DNA from: Comamonas testosteroni
GTDB taxonomy: Bacteria > Pseudomonadota > Gammaproteobacteria > Burkholderiales > Burkholderiaceae_C
DNA length: 64,000 nt
NCBI RefSeq assembly: GCF_014076415.1
Contig: NZ_CP043568.1
Coordinates: 1,612,001-1,676,000 of the forward strand
Direction: 5' to 3'
The position numbers and the translations under genes are program-made. The stretch's first letter is position 1. Every line of letters begins with the position of its first letter. Shown here one piece after another: positions 53,101 through 62,262 of this stretch. The notes beneath the pieces were generated by a model that was not told the DNA's origin, did no database searches, and saw only the letters and a list, made by a program, of their open reading frames with translations.

Positions 53101-54831
53101 ATGGCAGAACAAGAATATGACCTGATCGTCGTGGGGTCGGGGGCAGGGGCCATGCTGGGCGCCATTCGCGCGCAGGAGCAGGGCCTCAAGACTCTGGTGG
53201 TGGAGAAGACCGAGCTGTTCGGCGGCACTTCGGCCCTGTCGGGCGGCGGCATCTGGATTCCGCTCAATTACGACCAGAAGACCGCTGGCATCAAAGACGA
53301 TCTGGAAACCGCATTTGGCTATATGAAGCGCTGTGTGCGCGGCATGGTGACGGATGACCGAGTGCTGGCCTATGTGGAGACCGCCAGCAAGATGGCCGAG
53401 TACCTGCGCCAGATCGGCATCCCTTATCGAGCCATGGCCAAGTATGCGGATTACTACCCCCATATCGAAGGTTCCAGGCCCGGTGGCCGCACCATGGATC
53501 CGGCTGACTTCAATGCCGCCAGGCTGGGCCTGACGGCACTGGAAACCATGCGCCCTGGCCCTCCCGGCAATCAGTTGTTCGGCCGCATGAGCATCAGTGC
53601 CTTCGAGGCGCATTCCATGCTCTCGCGCGAGTTGAAGTCGCGCTTCACCATCCTGGGCATCATGCTCAGGTACTTCCTGGACTACCCCTGGCGCAACAAG
53701 ACCAAGCGTGATCGTCGCATGACGGGCGGCCAGGCGCTTGTGGCAGGTCTGCTGACTGCGGCCAACAAGGTCGGGGTCGAGATGTGGCGCAACTCTCCGC
53801 TCAAGGAGCTGGTGCAGGATGCATCGGGTCGTGTGACGGGTGTCATCGTTGAAAGGAATGGTCAGCGCCAGCAGATCAACGCCAGACGTGGCGTGTTGTT
53901 GGGTGCGGGTGGCTTTGAGCGCAATCAGGAGATGCGTGACCAGTATCTGAACAAGCCCACCAAGGCAGAGTGGACGGCAACCCCTGTGGGAGGCAATACC
54001 GGTGATGCTCACCGGGCCGGTCAGGCCGTGGGTGCGCAGCTGGCGCTGATGGACTGGTCCTGGGGCGTGCCCACCATGGATGTTCCCAAGGAGCCGGCCT
54101 TTCGCGGAATTTTCGTGGAGCGCTCGCTGCCGGGGTGCATGGTTGTCAACAGCAGGGGGCAGCGCTTTCTCAACGAGTCCGGCCCTTATCCGGAATTCCA
54201 GCAGGCCATGCTGGCCGAACATGCCAAGGGCAATGGCGGCGTGCCCGCATGGATTGTGTTCGACGCCAGCTTCCGGGCACAGAACCCCATGGGGCCGCTG
54301 ATGCCTGCCTCGGCCGTGCCGGACAGCAAGGTACGCAAGAGCTGGCTGAACAATGTCTACTGGAAGGGCGAGACGCTGGAAGATCTGGCCCGTCAGATTG
54401 GAGTGGACGCTGCTGGGCTGAAGGACAGTGCGCGTCGCATGACCGAATTCGCCAGAGCTGGCAAGGACCTGGACTTTGACCGGGGCGGCAATGTGTTTGA
54501 CCGCTACTACGGCGATCCGCGTCTCAAGAATCCCAACCTTGGTCCCATCGAGAAAGGTCCGTTCTACGCCATGCGCCTGTGGCCCGGAGAGATCGGCACC
54601 AAGGGGGGGCTGCTCACCGATAGAGAGGGGCGTGTGCTCGATACGCAAGGCCGGATCATCGAGGGGCTGTACTGCGTGGGCAACAACTCCGCTTCCGTCA
54701 TGGGGCCAGCCTATGCCGGCGCAGGCTCCACCCTGGGGCCGGCCATGACATTTGCCTTCCGCGCCGTGGCCGACATGCTAGGCAAACCCTTGCCCCTCGA
54801 GAACCCGCATCTGCTGGGCAAGACGGTTTGA
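53101..54831 (+). CDS. tesH: 3-ketosteroid delta1-dehydrogenase
   Basis: A 576-residue FAD enzyme recognised as C. testosteroni 3-ketosteroid delta1-dehydrogenase. It introduces the 1,2 double bond in ring A, a step toward aromatisation. The FAD motif VGSGAGA lies at residues 11-17, FGGTSALSGGGIWIPLN near residue 40 is the conserved active-site loop, and the C-terminal GNNSASVMGPAYAGAGSTLGPAMTFAF closes the FAD site. Relative to the classic deposited sequence, as I recall it, the early residues read GAMLGAIRAQEQ rather than a shifted variant. GACGGAGACAAGGT precedes the start. It sits 103 bp after tesA2 and 15 bp before tesI. Confidence 0.95.
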   Translation: MAEQEYDLIVVGSGAGAMLGAIRAQEQGLKTLVVEKTELFGGTSALSGGGIWIPLNYDQKTAGIKDDLETAFGYMKRCVRGMVTDDRVLAYVETASKMAEYLRQIGIPYRAMAKYADYYPHIEGSRPGGRTMDPADFNAARLGLTALETMRPGPPGNQLFGRMSISAFEAHSMLSRELKSRFTILGIMLRYFLDYPWRNKTKRDRRMTGGQALVAGLLTAANKVGVEMWRNSPLKELVQDASGRVTGVIVERNGQRQQINARRGVLLGAGGFERNQEMRDQYLNKPTKAEWTATPVGGNTGDAHRAGQAVGAQLALMDWSWGVPTMDVPKEPAFRGIFVERSLPGCMVVNSRGQRFLNESGPYPEFQQAMLAEHAKGNGGVPAWIVFDASFRAQNPMGPLMPASAVPDSKVRKSWLNNVYWKGETLEDLARQIGVDAAGLKDSARRMTEFARAGKDLDFDRGGNVFDRYYGDPRLKNPNLGPIEKGPFYAMRLWPGEIGTKGGLLTDREGRVLDTQGRIIEGLYCVGNNSASVMGPAYAGAGSTLGPAMTFAFRAVADMLGKPLPLENPHLLGKTV

Positions 54832-54846
54832 TCAGGAGGCACGGAA

Positions 54847-56583
54847 ATGTCCAGTTTCAAAAAGCATGTCAGCACCATCAATCCGGTGGGAGCGGTCTTG
54901 GATGTGGAGTCGGCCGATGAGGTCCAGTGGTCCGATGCCAGCGATGTGGTGGTGGTCGGCTGGGGGGGCGCGGGTGCCAGTGCAGCAATTGAGGCGCGCG
55001 AGCAGGGGGCCGAAGTTCTGGTGATAGACCGCTTCAGCGGCGGTGGCGCCAGTGTGCTGTCAGGCGGTGTGGTCTATGCCGGTGGTGGTACCCGATATCA
55101 GAAGGAGGCAGGCTTCGAGGATTCGCCCGAAGCCATGACTGCCTACCTCAAGCATGAGGTCAATGGTGTGGTCAGTGACGAGACTCTGGCTCGCTTCAGC
55201 CGCGACAGCGTGGCCAACCTGAACTGGCTGGAAAAGCAGGGCGCCACCTTTGCGTCGACCATGCCTGCGTACAAGACCTCCTATCCGGCCGATGGCATGT
55301 ATCTGTACTACTCGGGAAACGAAGTGGTGCCCGCCTACGGCAACCCGCAGCTGGCCAAGAAGCCCGCACCGCGCGGTCACCGCGTGGTGGCCAAGGGGCA
55401 GTCGGGAGCGACGTTCTTCGCCGCGCTGCAAAAATCCACATTGGCGCACGGAGCCCGTACATTGACGCAGGCCCGCGTCCAGCGCCTGGTGCGCGAGAAG
55501 GACAGCGGCCGTGTATTGGGCGTGGAGGTGATGGTGTTGCCCGAAGGCGATCCACGTACCGAACGCCACAAGAAGCTCGATGAGCTGGTGGCCAAGTGGC
55601 GTTTGTATCAGGCGCCACGTGCCCAGGCGGGTCGTCGTGAAGCTGCGCAGATCGAGAGCGAGATCGGCGAGAAGCGCTACATCCGTGCCCGCAAAGGTGT
55701 GGTGCTGTCCACTGGCGGCTATATCTTCAATTCGGGCCTGCTGGAGCGACATGCGCCGGCTTACAAGCCCGGCTGGCTGACCGGTGCTGCGGGCTGCGAT
55801 GGCTCCGGTCTGCGGCTCGGGCAATCCGTGGGAGGGATCGCTCAGGATCTGAACAATATCTCGGCCTGGCGCTTCATCACGCCACCCTCGGTCTGGCCCA
55901 GAGGTCTGGTGGTCAATACCAAAGGCGAGCGTTTCTGCAACGAACAGGTCTACGGTGCCAAGCTCGGCTACGAGATGATGGAAAAGCAGGGGGGAAAGGC
56001 CTGGCTCATCATTGATAGCAAGCTGCGCAGGCAGGCTGCCTGGCAGTGCCTGTTTGGCGGTTTGTGGGGCTTCCAGTCCATGCCCGCGCTGGCGCTGATG
56101 TACAAGGTCGCGATCAAGGGCAAATCTGTCGCCGACTTGGCCAAAAAGCTTCGCATGGATGCAACAGTGCTGCAGCTCCAGTTCGATCGCGCCAATGCCG
56201 CGGCACGCGGTGAGATCGAAGACCCGTTGGGCAAGTCCCAGGACATGCGCCATGAGTTCAAGGGCGGCTCGCTGTTTGCCATCGATATCTCCATCAGCCA
56301 GAAGATGTTTCCGCTGGCCGTCCTGAGCCTTGGTGGCCTCAAGGTCAACGAGGACAACGGTGCAGTGATTGACGGTGCCGGCTATGACATTCCCGGTCTG
56401 TATGCCGCGGGGCGCACCGCCATTGGTGTGGCTTCCTCGCGTTATGTGAGCGGCTTGTCCCTGGCCGACTGCGTGTTCTCGGGCCGCCGAGCGGGCAAGG
56501 CGGCGGCGCTTGAGGATGAAAAGTCCCTGGCTGGCCAGGCCGCGCGCCAGCAGGCATCCGCTGTGGAGAGCGTCAGTTCCTGA
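54847..56583 (+). CDS. tesI: 3-oxosteroid delta4(5-alpha)-dehydrogenase
   Basis: A 578-residue flavoprotein of the same superfamily as TesH, assigned as the delta4(5-alpha) enzyme by its position beside tesH. It introduces the 4,5 double bond into 5-alpha-3-ketosteroids. The FAD motif is VVVGWGGAGASAAIEA near residues 36-50, followed by DRFSGGGASVLSGGVVYAGGG near residue 60. The C-terminal YAAGRTAIGVASSRYVSGLSLADCVFSG is the FAD closing segment typical of this group. CAGGAGGCACGGAA precedes the start. It lies 15 bp after tesH, consistent with co-translation in the plus-strand tes operon. Confidence 0.9.
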   Translation: MSSFKKHVSTINPVGAVLDVESADEVQWSDASDVVVVGWGGAGASAAIEAREQGAEVLVIDRFSGGGASVLSGGVVYAGGGTRYQKEAGFEDSPEAMTAYLKHEVNGVVSDETLARFSRDSVANLNWLEKQGATFASTMPAYKTSYPADGMYLYYSGNEVVPAYGNPQLAKKPAPRGHRVVAKGQSGATFFAALQKSTLAHGARTLTQARVQRLVREKDSGRVLGVEVMVLPEGDPRTERHKKLDELVAKWRLYQAPRAQAGRREAAQIESEIGEKRYIRARKGVVLSTGGYIFNSGLLERHAPAYKPGWLTGAAGCDGSGLRLGQSVGGIAQDLNNISAWRFITPPSVWPRGLVVNTKGERFCNEQVYGAKLGYEMMEKQGGKAWLIIDSKLRRQAAWQCLFGGLWGFQSMPALALMYKVAIKGKSVADLAKKLRMDATVLQLQFDRANAAARGEIEDPLGKSQDMRHEFKGGSLFAIDISISQKMFPLAVLSLGGLKVNEDNGAVIDGAGYDIPGLYAAGRTAIGVASSRYVSGLSLADCVFSGRRAGKAAALEDEKSLAGQAARQQASAVESVSS

Positions 56584-56666
56584 CCCCGTGGATTGGGGAC
56601 GATCTTGTGCCGGGGCGCCAGTGCAAGGTTGCACAAAAAGAGTGAGTGAGCAAGGGGTAAGAATAA

Positions 56667-57734
56667 ATGAGCAGTGAAGCCACAACAACCGCGTCGCGGT
56701 ATCACCCGCTGCGCGTGCGCGCGGTGATTGACGAGACGCACGATACCAAGTCAATTGTGTTCGAGGTGCCAGAGGCTCTGGCTGAGCAATTCAGCTATAG
56801 GCCCGGCCAGTTTCTGACTCTGCGACTGCCTATCGAGGGCCGCTATGTGCCTCGCTGCTACTCCATGTCCAGTGCCCCGATGCTCGACGATGCCTTGCGG
56901 GTGACTGTCAAGCGCGTCGACAAGGGACGAGGTTCCAACTGGGTTTGCGACAGGGTTCAGGTGGGTGACTCCATCGAGCTGATGCCTCCCTCGGGCCTGT
57001 TCTCGCCCCGGAATCTGTCTCAGAACTTTCTGCTGCTGGCCGGTGGCAGCGGAATCACACCGGTGTTCTCCATCTTGCGCACCGTACTCAAGCAGCATCA
57101 GGGCAATGTGGTGCTGTTCTATGCCAACCGCGATGAGCGCTCGGTGATCTTCAGGAAGGACCTGCAGCAGCTGGCGGCCGAGTATCCAGATCGCCTGCAG
57201 GTCATTCACTGGCTGGACTCTGTGCAAGGCGCGCCTTCGCAGAAGCAGCTCGCAGCCTGGGCCACGCCCTGGGTGGCCGATGCAGGCCAGGCCTTTATCT
57301 GCGGGCCGGGCCCCTTCATGGATGCCGCGCAGGCCGCGATGATCGAGGCCGGCATGCCTGCCGAGCAGGTACATGTGGAGCGCTTTGTCTCTCTGCCTGA
57401 CGAGGAGACTCTGCAGCTGATGCAGGAGGCAACTGCTCCCGTGGAGGCAGCTGTCGACCAGGCCCTGGTGCAGCTGCGTCTGGACGGCGAGGAATACGAA
57501 TTCAACTGCAGTGGCACGGAGACCATTCTGGAGGCCGGACTGCGCGCTGGCATCAATGTGCCCTACTCCTGCCAGGCTGGCATGTGCGCATCCTGCATGT
57601 GCCAGGTGCAGGACGGCAGCGTACATCTGCGACACAACGAAGTGCTGGATGCCAAGGATCTGTCCAGGAAGTGGACGCTTGCCTGTCAATCCTTGCCCAC
57701 CAGCGAAAAGCTGCGCGTCAAATTTCCGGAGTAA
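56667..57734 (+). CDS. kshB: Ferredoxin-NAD(P) reductase with C-terminal 2Fe-2S, KshB-like (ORF17)
   Basis: A 355-residue oxidoreductase in the layout FAD, NAD, ferredoxin. The FAD site is RPGQFLTLRLP then RCYSMSSAP (near residues 48-75), and the NAD site is LLAGGSGITPVFSILR near residue 130. The 2Fe-2S domain at about residues 265-355 has CQAGMCASCMCQ with a fourth Cys in LACQ. It matches the reductase of 3-ketosteroid 9-alpha-hydroxylase and corresponds to ORF17 of the TA441 cluster by position. It passes electrons to a Rieske oxygenase that is not in this window. It starts 83 bp after tesI and 3 bp before scdA. Confidence 0.87.
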   Translation: MSSEATTTASRYHPLRVRAVIDETHDTKSIVFEVPEALAEQFSYRPGQFLTLRLPIEGRYVPRCYSMSSAPMLDDALRVTVKRVDKGRGSNWVCDRVQVGDSIELMPPSGLFSPRNLSQNFLLLAGGSGITPVFSILRTVLKQHQGNVVLFYANRDERSVIFRKDLQQLAAEYPDRLQVIHWLDSVQGAPSQKQLAAWATPWVADAGQAFICGPGPFMDAAQAAMIEAGMPAEQVHVERFVSLPDEETLQLMQEATAPVEAAVDQALVQLRLDGEEYEFNCSGTETILEAGLRAGINVPYSCQAGMCASCMCQVQDGSVHLRHNEVLDAKDLSRKWTLACQSLPTSEKLRVKFPE

Positions 57735-57737
57735 CTT

Positions 57738-59360
57738 ATGTCGAAACCCAACCAGAATGCGATGCCCGAGTCTTCGCTGACCTTGCCCGGGATGCTGGCT
57801 GACGTGGTCAGTCGCTTTGCCGGTCGCGCGGCGATTGTCGAAAACGGCAAGTCCATCAGCTATGCCCAGCTGCAGCAGCTGAGCCGCCTGGCTGCACGTG
57901 CCTTGATGAGTCTGGGTGTGCAGGCTGGGGATCGTGTGGCTCTGTGGGCGCCCAATCTCAGCGAGTGGATCGTTGCCGCCTGTGGTGTGCATGCTGCGGG
58001 CGGCGTGCTGGTGCCCTTGAACACCCGCATGAAGGGCGCCGAGGCTGCCGATATTCTCGAGCGCAGCCGTGCCAGGGTGCTGGTGTGCGTGGGGGACTTC
58101 CTGAACAACTACTACCCGGATCTGCTGAACGGCCTGCGTCCTGTCACACTGCATCAGGTGGTGGTGCTCGGTAACAAGGTGCTGCCTAGCGCAGATATGA
58201 ACTGGGCGCAGTTCATGGCCAGGGCCGATGGCACGACGGCCGAAGCCCAGCAGCAGCGTGAAGCCCGGATCAAGCCTGACGATACGGCCGATCTGATGTT
58301 CACTTCCGGCACCACGGGACGTCCCAAGGGAGTGATGTGCGCGCACCGCCCGACGATTCTGGCTTTCAAGGCCTGGTCGGAGGTGGTAGGCTTGACCGAA
58401 GGCAGCCGATACCTGATCGTCAATCCGTTCTTTCACACCTTTGGCTACAAGGCCGGCTGGGTGGCAGCCTTGCTGCAGGGCTCTACCGTCTATCCCGAGC
58501 AGGTATTTGATGCGCAGGCCATCTTGCGTCGCATCGAGAGCGACCGTATCAGCTTCTTGCCAGGCCCGCCGACCCTGTTTCTGTCCATGCTGGCGCATCC
58601 AGGGCTCAAGAATTTCGATCTGAGTTCTTTGAAGTCCTCCGTGACCGGTGCTTCCACAGTACCCCCCATTCTCATCAAGCGCATGCGCGAGGAGTTGGGC
58701 ATCCAGAATGTCACCACGGCCTACGGCCTGACGGAGTGCGGTGGTTGTGCCACGCTCTGCGAACCCTCCGACAATGTGGAAACCGTGGCCAATACCTGTG
58801 GCAAGGCCCTGCCGGGGACCGAGGTGCGCTGTGTGGACGAGCAAGGACAGCCTGTTGCTCCAGGCGAAGCCGGGGAGGTGCTGCTGCGCGGCTATCACAT
58901 CATGCAGGGCTACTTCGAGGATGAGAAGGCCACGGCAGAAACCATTGATGCAGATGGCTGGTTGCATACCGGCGATGTGGGCGTGCTTGACGAGCGCGGC
59001 TATCTGCGCATTACCGACCGCCTCAAGGATATGTTCATCGTGGGCGGCTTCAACTGCTACCCTGCAGAAATCGAGCGCATGCTGTCCAACCACCCCGAGG
59101 TGGCGCAGGTTGCCGTGGTCGGGGTGGCAGACGAGCGCATGGGCGAGGTAGGCTGTGCCTGCGTGGTGGCACGCGACGGCGTGGCACTGGACCAGGAGGC
59201 CTTCATCGCCTGGTGCCGTGCCAATATGGCCAACTACAAGGTGCCGCGCTTTGTGCTGCAGCTCGATGGCCTGCCCGTCAATGCCTCCAACAAGGTGCAA
59301 AAGCGCGATCTGCTGCAGATCGTCAAGAGCAGGCTCGCACCTGTTTCACAGCCGGCCTGA
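57738..59360 (+). CDS. scdA: CoA ligase for the C/D-ring acid (ScdA type)
   Basis: A 540-residue AMP-forming acyl-CoA ligase. The AMP motif is [17 protein letters not shown] near residue 193, [13 protein letters not shown] near residue 335, and the hinge [25 protein letters not shown] near residue 413. The catalytic Lys lies in [13 protein letters not shown] near residue 520. By position next to ORF17 it corresponds to TA441 ScdA, the ligase that activates 9,17-dioxo-1,2,3,4,10,19-hexanorandrostan-5-oic acid after ring cleavage, starting C/D-ring beta-oxidation. GGAGTAACTT precedes ATG. It ends the tesA2-scdA run, 99 bp before a tRNA gene. Confidence 0.9.
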   Translation: MSKPNQNAMPESSLTLPGMLADVVSRFAGRAAIVENGKSISYAQLQQLSRLAARALMSLGVQAGDRVALWAPNLSEWIVAACGVHAAGGVLVPLNTRMKGAEAADILERSRARVLVCVGDFLNNYYPDLLNGLRPVTLHQVVVLGNKVLPSADMNWAQFMARADGTTAEAQQQREARIKPDDTADLMFTSGTTGRPKGVMCAHRPTILAFKAWSEVVGLTEGSRYLIVNPFFHTFGYKAGWVAALLQGSTVYPEQVFDAQAILRRIESDRISFLPGPPTLFLSMLAHPGLKNFDLSSLKSSVTGASTVPPILIKRMREELGIQNVTTAYGLTECGGCATLCEPSDNVETVANTCGKALPGTEVRCVDEQGQPVAPGEAGEVLLRGYHIMQGYFEDEKATAETIDADGWLHTGDVGVLDERGYLRITDRLKDMFIVGGFNCYPAEIERMLSNHPEVAQVAVVGVADERMGEVGCACVVARDGVALDQEAFIAWCRANMANYKVPRFVLQLDGLPVNASNKVQKRDLLQIVKSRLAPVSQPA

Positions 59361-59415
59361 ACAGGACTATCTGAAAAAGCCAGGCGGTTTTCGGAAAGTG
59401 GCTGAAAATCGTGGC

Positions 59416-59421
59416 TATAAT
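59416..59421 (+). promoter_or_regulatory. Candidate -10 box for tRNA-Gly
   Basis: A perfect TATAAT 38 bp before the tRNA start. No convincing -35 hexamer is seen at 16-18 bp upstream. Confidence 0.5.
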
Positions 59422-59459
59422 TCGAGTCTGCTCTGTAAGGCGCACAGCTTTTCAGAAAT

Positions 59460-59535
59460 GCGGGAATAGCTCAGTTGGTAGAGCGATACCTTGCCAAGGT
59501 ATAGGTCGACGGTTCGAACCCGTTTTCCCGCTCCA
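59460..59535 (+). tRNA. tRNA-Gly(GCC)
   Basis: A 73-base cloverleaf plus encoded CCA. Acceptor GCGGGAA pairs with TTCCCGC, D stem GCTC/GAGC, anticodon stem ATACC/GGTAT with loop TTGCCAA (anticodon GCC), T stem GACGG/CCGTT around TTCGAAC. It lies just after scdA and marks the change from catabolic to core genes. Confidence 0.97.
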
Positions 59536-59542
59536 GATTTTG

Positions 59543-59570
59543 AAAAGGGAAGCAAAAGCTTCCCTTTTTT
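59543..59570 (+). terminator. Intrinsic terminator after tRNA-Gly
   Basis: AAAAGGGAAGC (59543-59553), loop AAAA, GCTTCCCTTTT (59558-59568) and further T. It is 8 bp past the tRNA. Confidence 0.92.
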
Positions 59571-59634
59571 ATTGCATTGGTCGCCTGGCTGATGCAATAC
59601 TTCTCGCTGGCGCCCGGCGCCGGTTGTGAAGTGG

Positions 59635-59723
59635 GCCCCGATGGTGAAATTGGTAGACACTGCAGACTTAAAATCTGCCGCTTTTAACGAAGCGTACCGG
59701 TTCGATTCCGGTTCGGGGCACCA
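59635..59723 (+). tRNA. tRNA-Leu(TAA)
   Basis: Class II tRNA with encoded CCA. Acceptor GCCCCGA/TCGGGGC, anticodon stem GCAGA/TCTGC with loop CTTAAAA (anticodon TAA, reads UUA), and a long variable arm (CGCTTTTAACGAAGCG). It reads in the same direction as tRNA-Gly, with a terminator between them. Confidence 0.96.
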
Positions 59724-59730
59724 GAATTGA

Positions 59731-59767
59731 AAAGCCTGCTATATCTTGTGTAGCGGGCTTTTTTATT
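59731..59767 (+). terminator. Intrinsic terminator after tRNA-Leu
   Basis: AAAGCCTGCTA (59731-59741) pairs with TAGCGGGCTTT (59751-59761) allowing one T-G pair, then a T-run. Positions 59768-59949 hold no gene I can support. Confidence 0.85.
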
Positions 59768-59949
59768 TGTGACTTGATTAGCCGTTGCTGCCCGCAGTCT
59801 TGCTGAAGGTGGGAAAATTCAGCCACTGCGATGCTGTAGGGCAGTGGGCGTCAAGGCTTGGTCAAGGCGCTTGGAAAAGTCCTGGCTTCGATGCAATATG
59901 GCTCGCAGTTCTGTCATGCTGACGAGGCCTGCACTCCCAGAGAAAAAAG

Positions 59950-60579
59950 ATGTCTAGTTACAACGCTGCTTTTGAAATTCATGTCCACGGACAGGTTCTG
60001 CTCCGTGCTGATGTTACGTATGAGCAGCTGCAAGATGCATTGCGCCCCTTGTGGGCCTATGCTGGTGCGCGCTCATTGACTGATGGCGAGGGAAGTCTCT
60101 ATGAAGAAGAGCCCGGCATTCAGTTCGACGCCAAGGAACATCTGCTGCAGATGTGCTGGACCGTGCGTGGTGACGATGACTTTCGTCAGTCCCTGGACGA
60201 TATGTGCATGGGGCTCAACGAGCTGGCCGAGCAGGGTTCGCCCATCGAGGTGACTTTCTACGACACCGAGTTCGATGAGGAAGAGGCTCCTGCCGAGGCG
60301 CAAAGCCGCGATGACTTCCTGATGCTGTTTGTCGGCCCCAATCCCGCAGCCATCATGCAGGTGCAGCGCGATTTGCTGGTGCAGGATGTCATCAACATGA
60401 TGGAGCGTCACTTTGACGGCGCAGAGCTCGGCGGAGTGGTGCAAGAGATCGACAAGCTGTTCTCGCAGCGCTTCGAAGCCCTGGTCAGCTCGCTGGAACT
60501 GGGCAAGCCGCCACGTGGTGGATCGGGGGGCTCGGCCTCCGGTCATGGTGGCAATCGCCGCCCTCGTCATTTGCATTGA
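59950..60579 (+). CDS. Conserved hypothetical acidic protein
   Basis: A 209-residue protein with no signal peptide or membrane segment. The N-terminal part FEIHVHGQVLLRADVTYEQLQDALRPLW suggests an alpha/beta fold. A very acidic linker EFDEEEAPAEAQSRDDF is near residue 112. The C-terminal helix region LVQDVINMMERHFDGAELGGVVQEIDKLFSQRFEALV ends in a Gly/Arg/His-rich tail. I recognise the general type from Comamonadaceae genomes, but no function is known to me. The ATG at 59950 has only an A-rich leader. It sits after the tRNAs and looks like a core gene unrelated to steroid breakdown. Confidence 0.7.
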   Translation: MSSYNAAFEIHVHGQVLLRADVTYEQLQDALRPLWAYAGARSLTDGEGSLYEEEPGIQFDAKEHLLQMCWTVRGDDDFRQSLDDMCMGLNELAEQGSPIEVTFYDTEFDEEEAPAEAQSRDDFLMLFVGPNPAAIMQVQRDLLVQDVINMMERHFDGAELGGVVQEIDKLFSQRFEALVSSLELGKPPRGGSGGSASGHGGNRRPRHLH

Positions 60580-60653
60580 TTCGTTCGGTCATTCGCTGAC
60601 TAAGCCCTCCGGGCTACAGTCCCGAGACTGTGGTGGAGGGCTTGTCTTTTGTC

Positions 60654-61271
60654 ATGAAGCCCATTCCTACACCCAAGTATTCAGGAGCCGTCACTCAGCA
60701 ACTGCGCAAGGACAGGGCTGCGCGCGTCAGCGTGGGCGAAGAAGGGACGAATGCATCCGTGCCGCTGGCATTGCCCTATCTCTCGGGCTACGCGCCATCG
60801 CTGCAGAATCAGGTGCGCGACTGGCTGCTCTCGGGCAAGGCCGGTGACTGGCTGCTGCGCAAATATCCGCAGGCCCATTCGGTTCGCACGGACAGGGCGC
60901 TCTATGACTATGTCGATGCGTTCAAGGTGCAATATCTGCGCAATGCAGGGCAGTTGCACAAGGTGGCCTACGACAGCAAGATTCATGTAGTGCGCAATGC
61001 CCTGGGTCTGCATACGCGGCGTGCGATTGCGCATGGAGGCCGGCTCAATGCCCGGCACGAGATCCATGTGGCGGCCATGTTCAAGCAGGCGCCTGATGCC
61101 TTTTTGCGCATGATTTGCGTGCATGAGCTGGCGCATATCCGCATCATGGATCACGACAAGGCTTTCTATCAGTTATGCACGCATATGGAGCCTGATTACC
61201 ATCAGTTGGAGTTCGATGTGCGTTTTTATCTCAGTTATCTGGACCAGGGCGGCCAACTGCTCTGGGTCTGA
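60654..61271 (+). CDS. YgjP-like metallopeptidase-domain protein
   Basis: A 205-residue protein whose C-terminal half carries the zinc-peptidase signature HELAH at residues 157-161, with the third ligand probably His in RIMDHDKAFYQLC. This is the YgjP/WLM-type layout (DUF45). The N-terminal half (SGYAPSLQNQVRDWLLSGKAGDWLL) has no known motif. The ATG at 60654 is preferred; a GTG at 60630 would add 8 residues. It converges on murI, 9 bp beyond. A metal-dependent protease role is suggested by family, with unknown substrate. Confidence 0.8.
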   Translation: MKPIPTPKYSGAVTQQLRKDRAARVSVGEEGTNASVPLALPYLSGYAPSLQNQVRDWLLSGKAGDWLLRKYPQAHSVRTDRALYDYVDAFKVQYLRNAGQLHKVAYDSKIHVVRNALGLHTRRAIAHGGRLNARHEIHVAAMFKQAPDAFLRMICVHELAHIRIMDHDKAFYQLCTHMEPDYHQLEFDVRFYLSYLDQGGQLLWV

Positions 61272-61280
61272 TGGCGCAGA

Positions 61281-62177
61281 TCAGGCGGGGGTGGGCATCG
61301 CGCTGGGCGAGCACACGTGGACGGCCTGGCTGCAATCGACGGGCAGATCCAGCCAACGCTGGGCCGCGGCCTGCATGGCCGTCAGGCGGCCGGTTGTCAT
61401 GAGCTGTATCTGATCGGCCTGGGCCAGCTGCAGCGACCCATCGGTCTCGGCTCCCAGCAGATTGCGCTGCTCAAGCATGCGCCGGGTCTGGCGTGCCACC
61501 GGGGCGCCGGTGTCCAGGAACTGAATATCGGGCCCCAGCAGGGTGCGCAAATCGTCCTTGACAAACACATAGTGGGTGCAGCCCAGCACCAGCGTATCCA
61601 TCTGCCCTGTCTTATGGCCGAAACTGCCTAAAGCGCTTGTGTACTTTGCGCAGAGTGCTCTGATCTCCGTGGCGCCTGCATCCTCGGGCAATGCCAGCTC
61701 CGTGCTTTGCTCGATCGCCCTGGCCAGGCCGTCGCAGGCTTGGAGGTGGAACTCGGCGCGCTGGCCATGCTCCGACACCAGGCGCGCCACGCGTTGGCTG
61801 GAGATGGTGCCTCGGGTCGCTATCACGCCCACATGATGGGTCTGGCTGGAAAAAGAGGCTGGCTTGATGGCCGGCTCCACGCCGATGACGGGCAGTTGCG
61901 GCAGGCGTTCGCGCAACAGTTCCACGGCCGCAGCGGTGGCTGTATTGCAGGCAATCACGAGAATCTTGATGTCGTGCTGCTCCAGCAGGTATTTCGCAAT
62001 GGCCAGACTGCGCTCCTGCACAAATGCATCGCCGCGCGCATCGCCATAGGGCGCATTGCCGCTGTCGGCCAGATAGACAAACTGCTCGTGCGGCAGCTCA
62101 TGGCGCAGTGCCTGCAGCACGCTGAGGCCGCCCACACCGCTATCAAAAATACCGATGGGGGAGTGAGGAGTGGGCAT
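61281..62177 (-). CDS. murI: Glutamate racemase
   Basis: A 298-residue racemase supplying D-glutamate for peptidoglycan. IGIFDSGVGGLSVL opens the chain at residues 8-21. The two catalytic Cys lie in VIACNTATAAAV near residue 78 and GCTHYVF near residue 200. PYGDARGDAFVQERSL near residue 43 is a conserved family loop. It stands alone on the minus strand between the YgjP-like gene and a membrane protein gene and is unrelated to steroids. It is slightly longer than the E. coli enzyme only at the C-terminus. Confidence 0.95.
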   Translation of the reverse strand: MPTPHSPIGIFDSGVGGLSVLQALRHELPHEQFVYLADSGNAPYGDARGDAFVQERSLAIAKYLLEQHDIKILVIACNTATAAAVELLRERLPQLPVIGVEPAIKPASFSSQTHHVGVIATRGTISSQRVARLVSEHGQRAEFHLQACDGLARAIEQSTELALPEDAGATEIRALCAKYTSALGSFGHKTGQMDTLVLGCTHYVFVKDDLRTLLGPDIQFLDTGAPVARQTRRMLEQRNLLGAETDGSLQLAQADQIQLMTTGRLTAMQAAAQRWLDLPVDCSQAVHVCSPSAMPTPA

Positions 62178-62262
62178 GGTGCATGAGATAGGTTGGGGCG
62201 ATGTTGCGGCCGTCAGTATGCGCCGCTTTGCGTGCCGGCTGCGTGTCCAGGGCTATGGTTTA

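Noticed and set aside
56751..59300. An 849-residue minus-strand open frame
   Set aside because: Antisense of the ORF17 reductase and scdA genes; composition is typical of GC-rich reverse frames.
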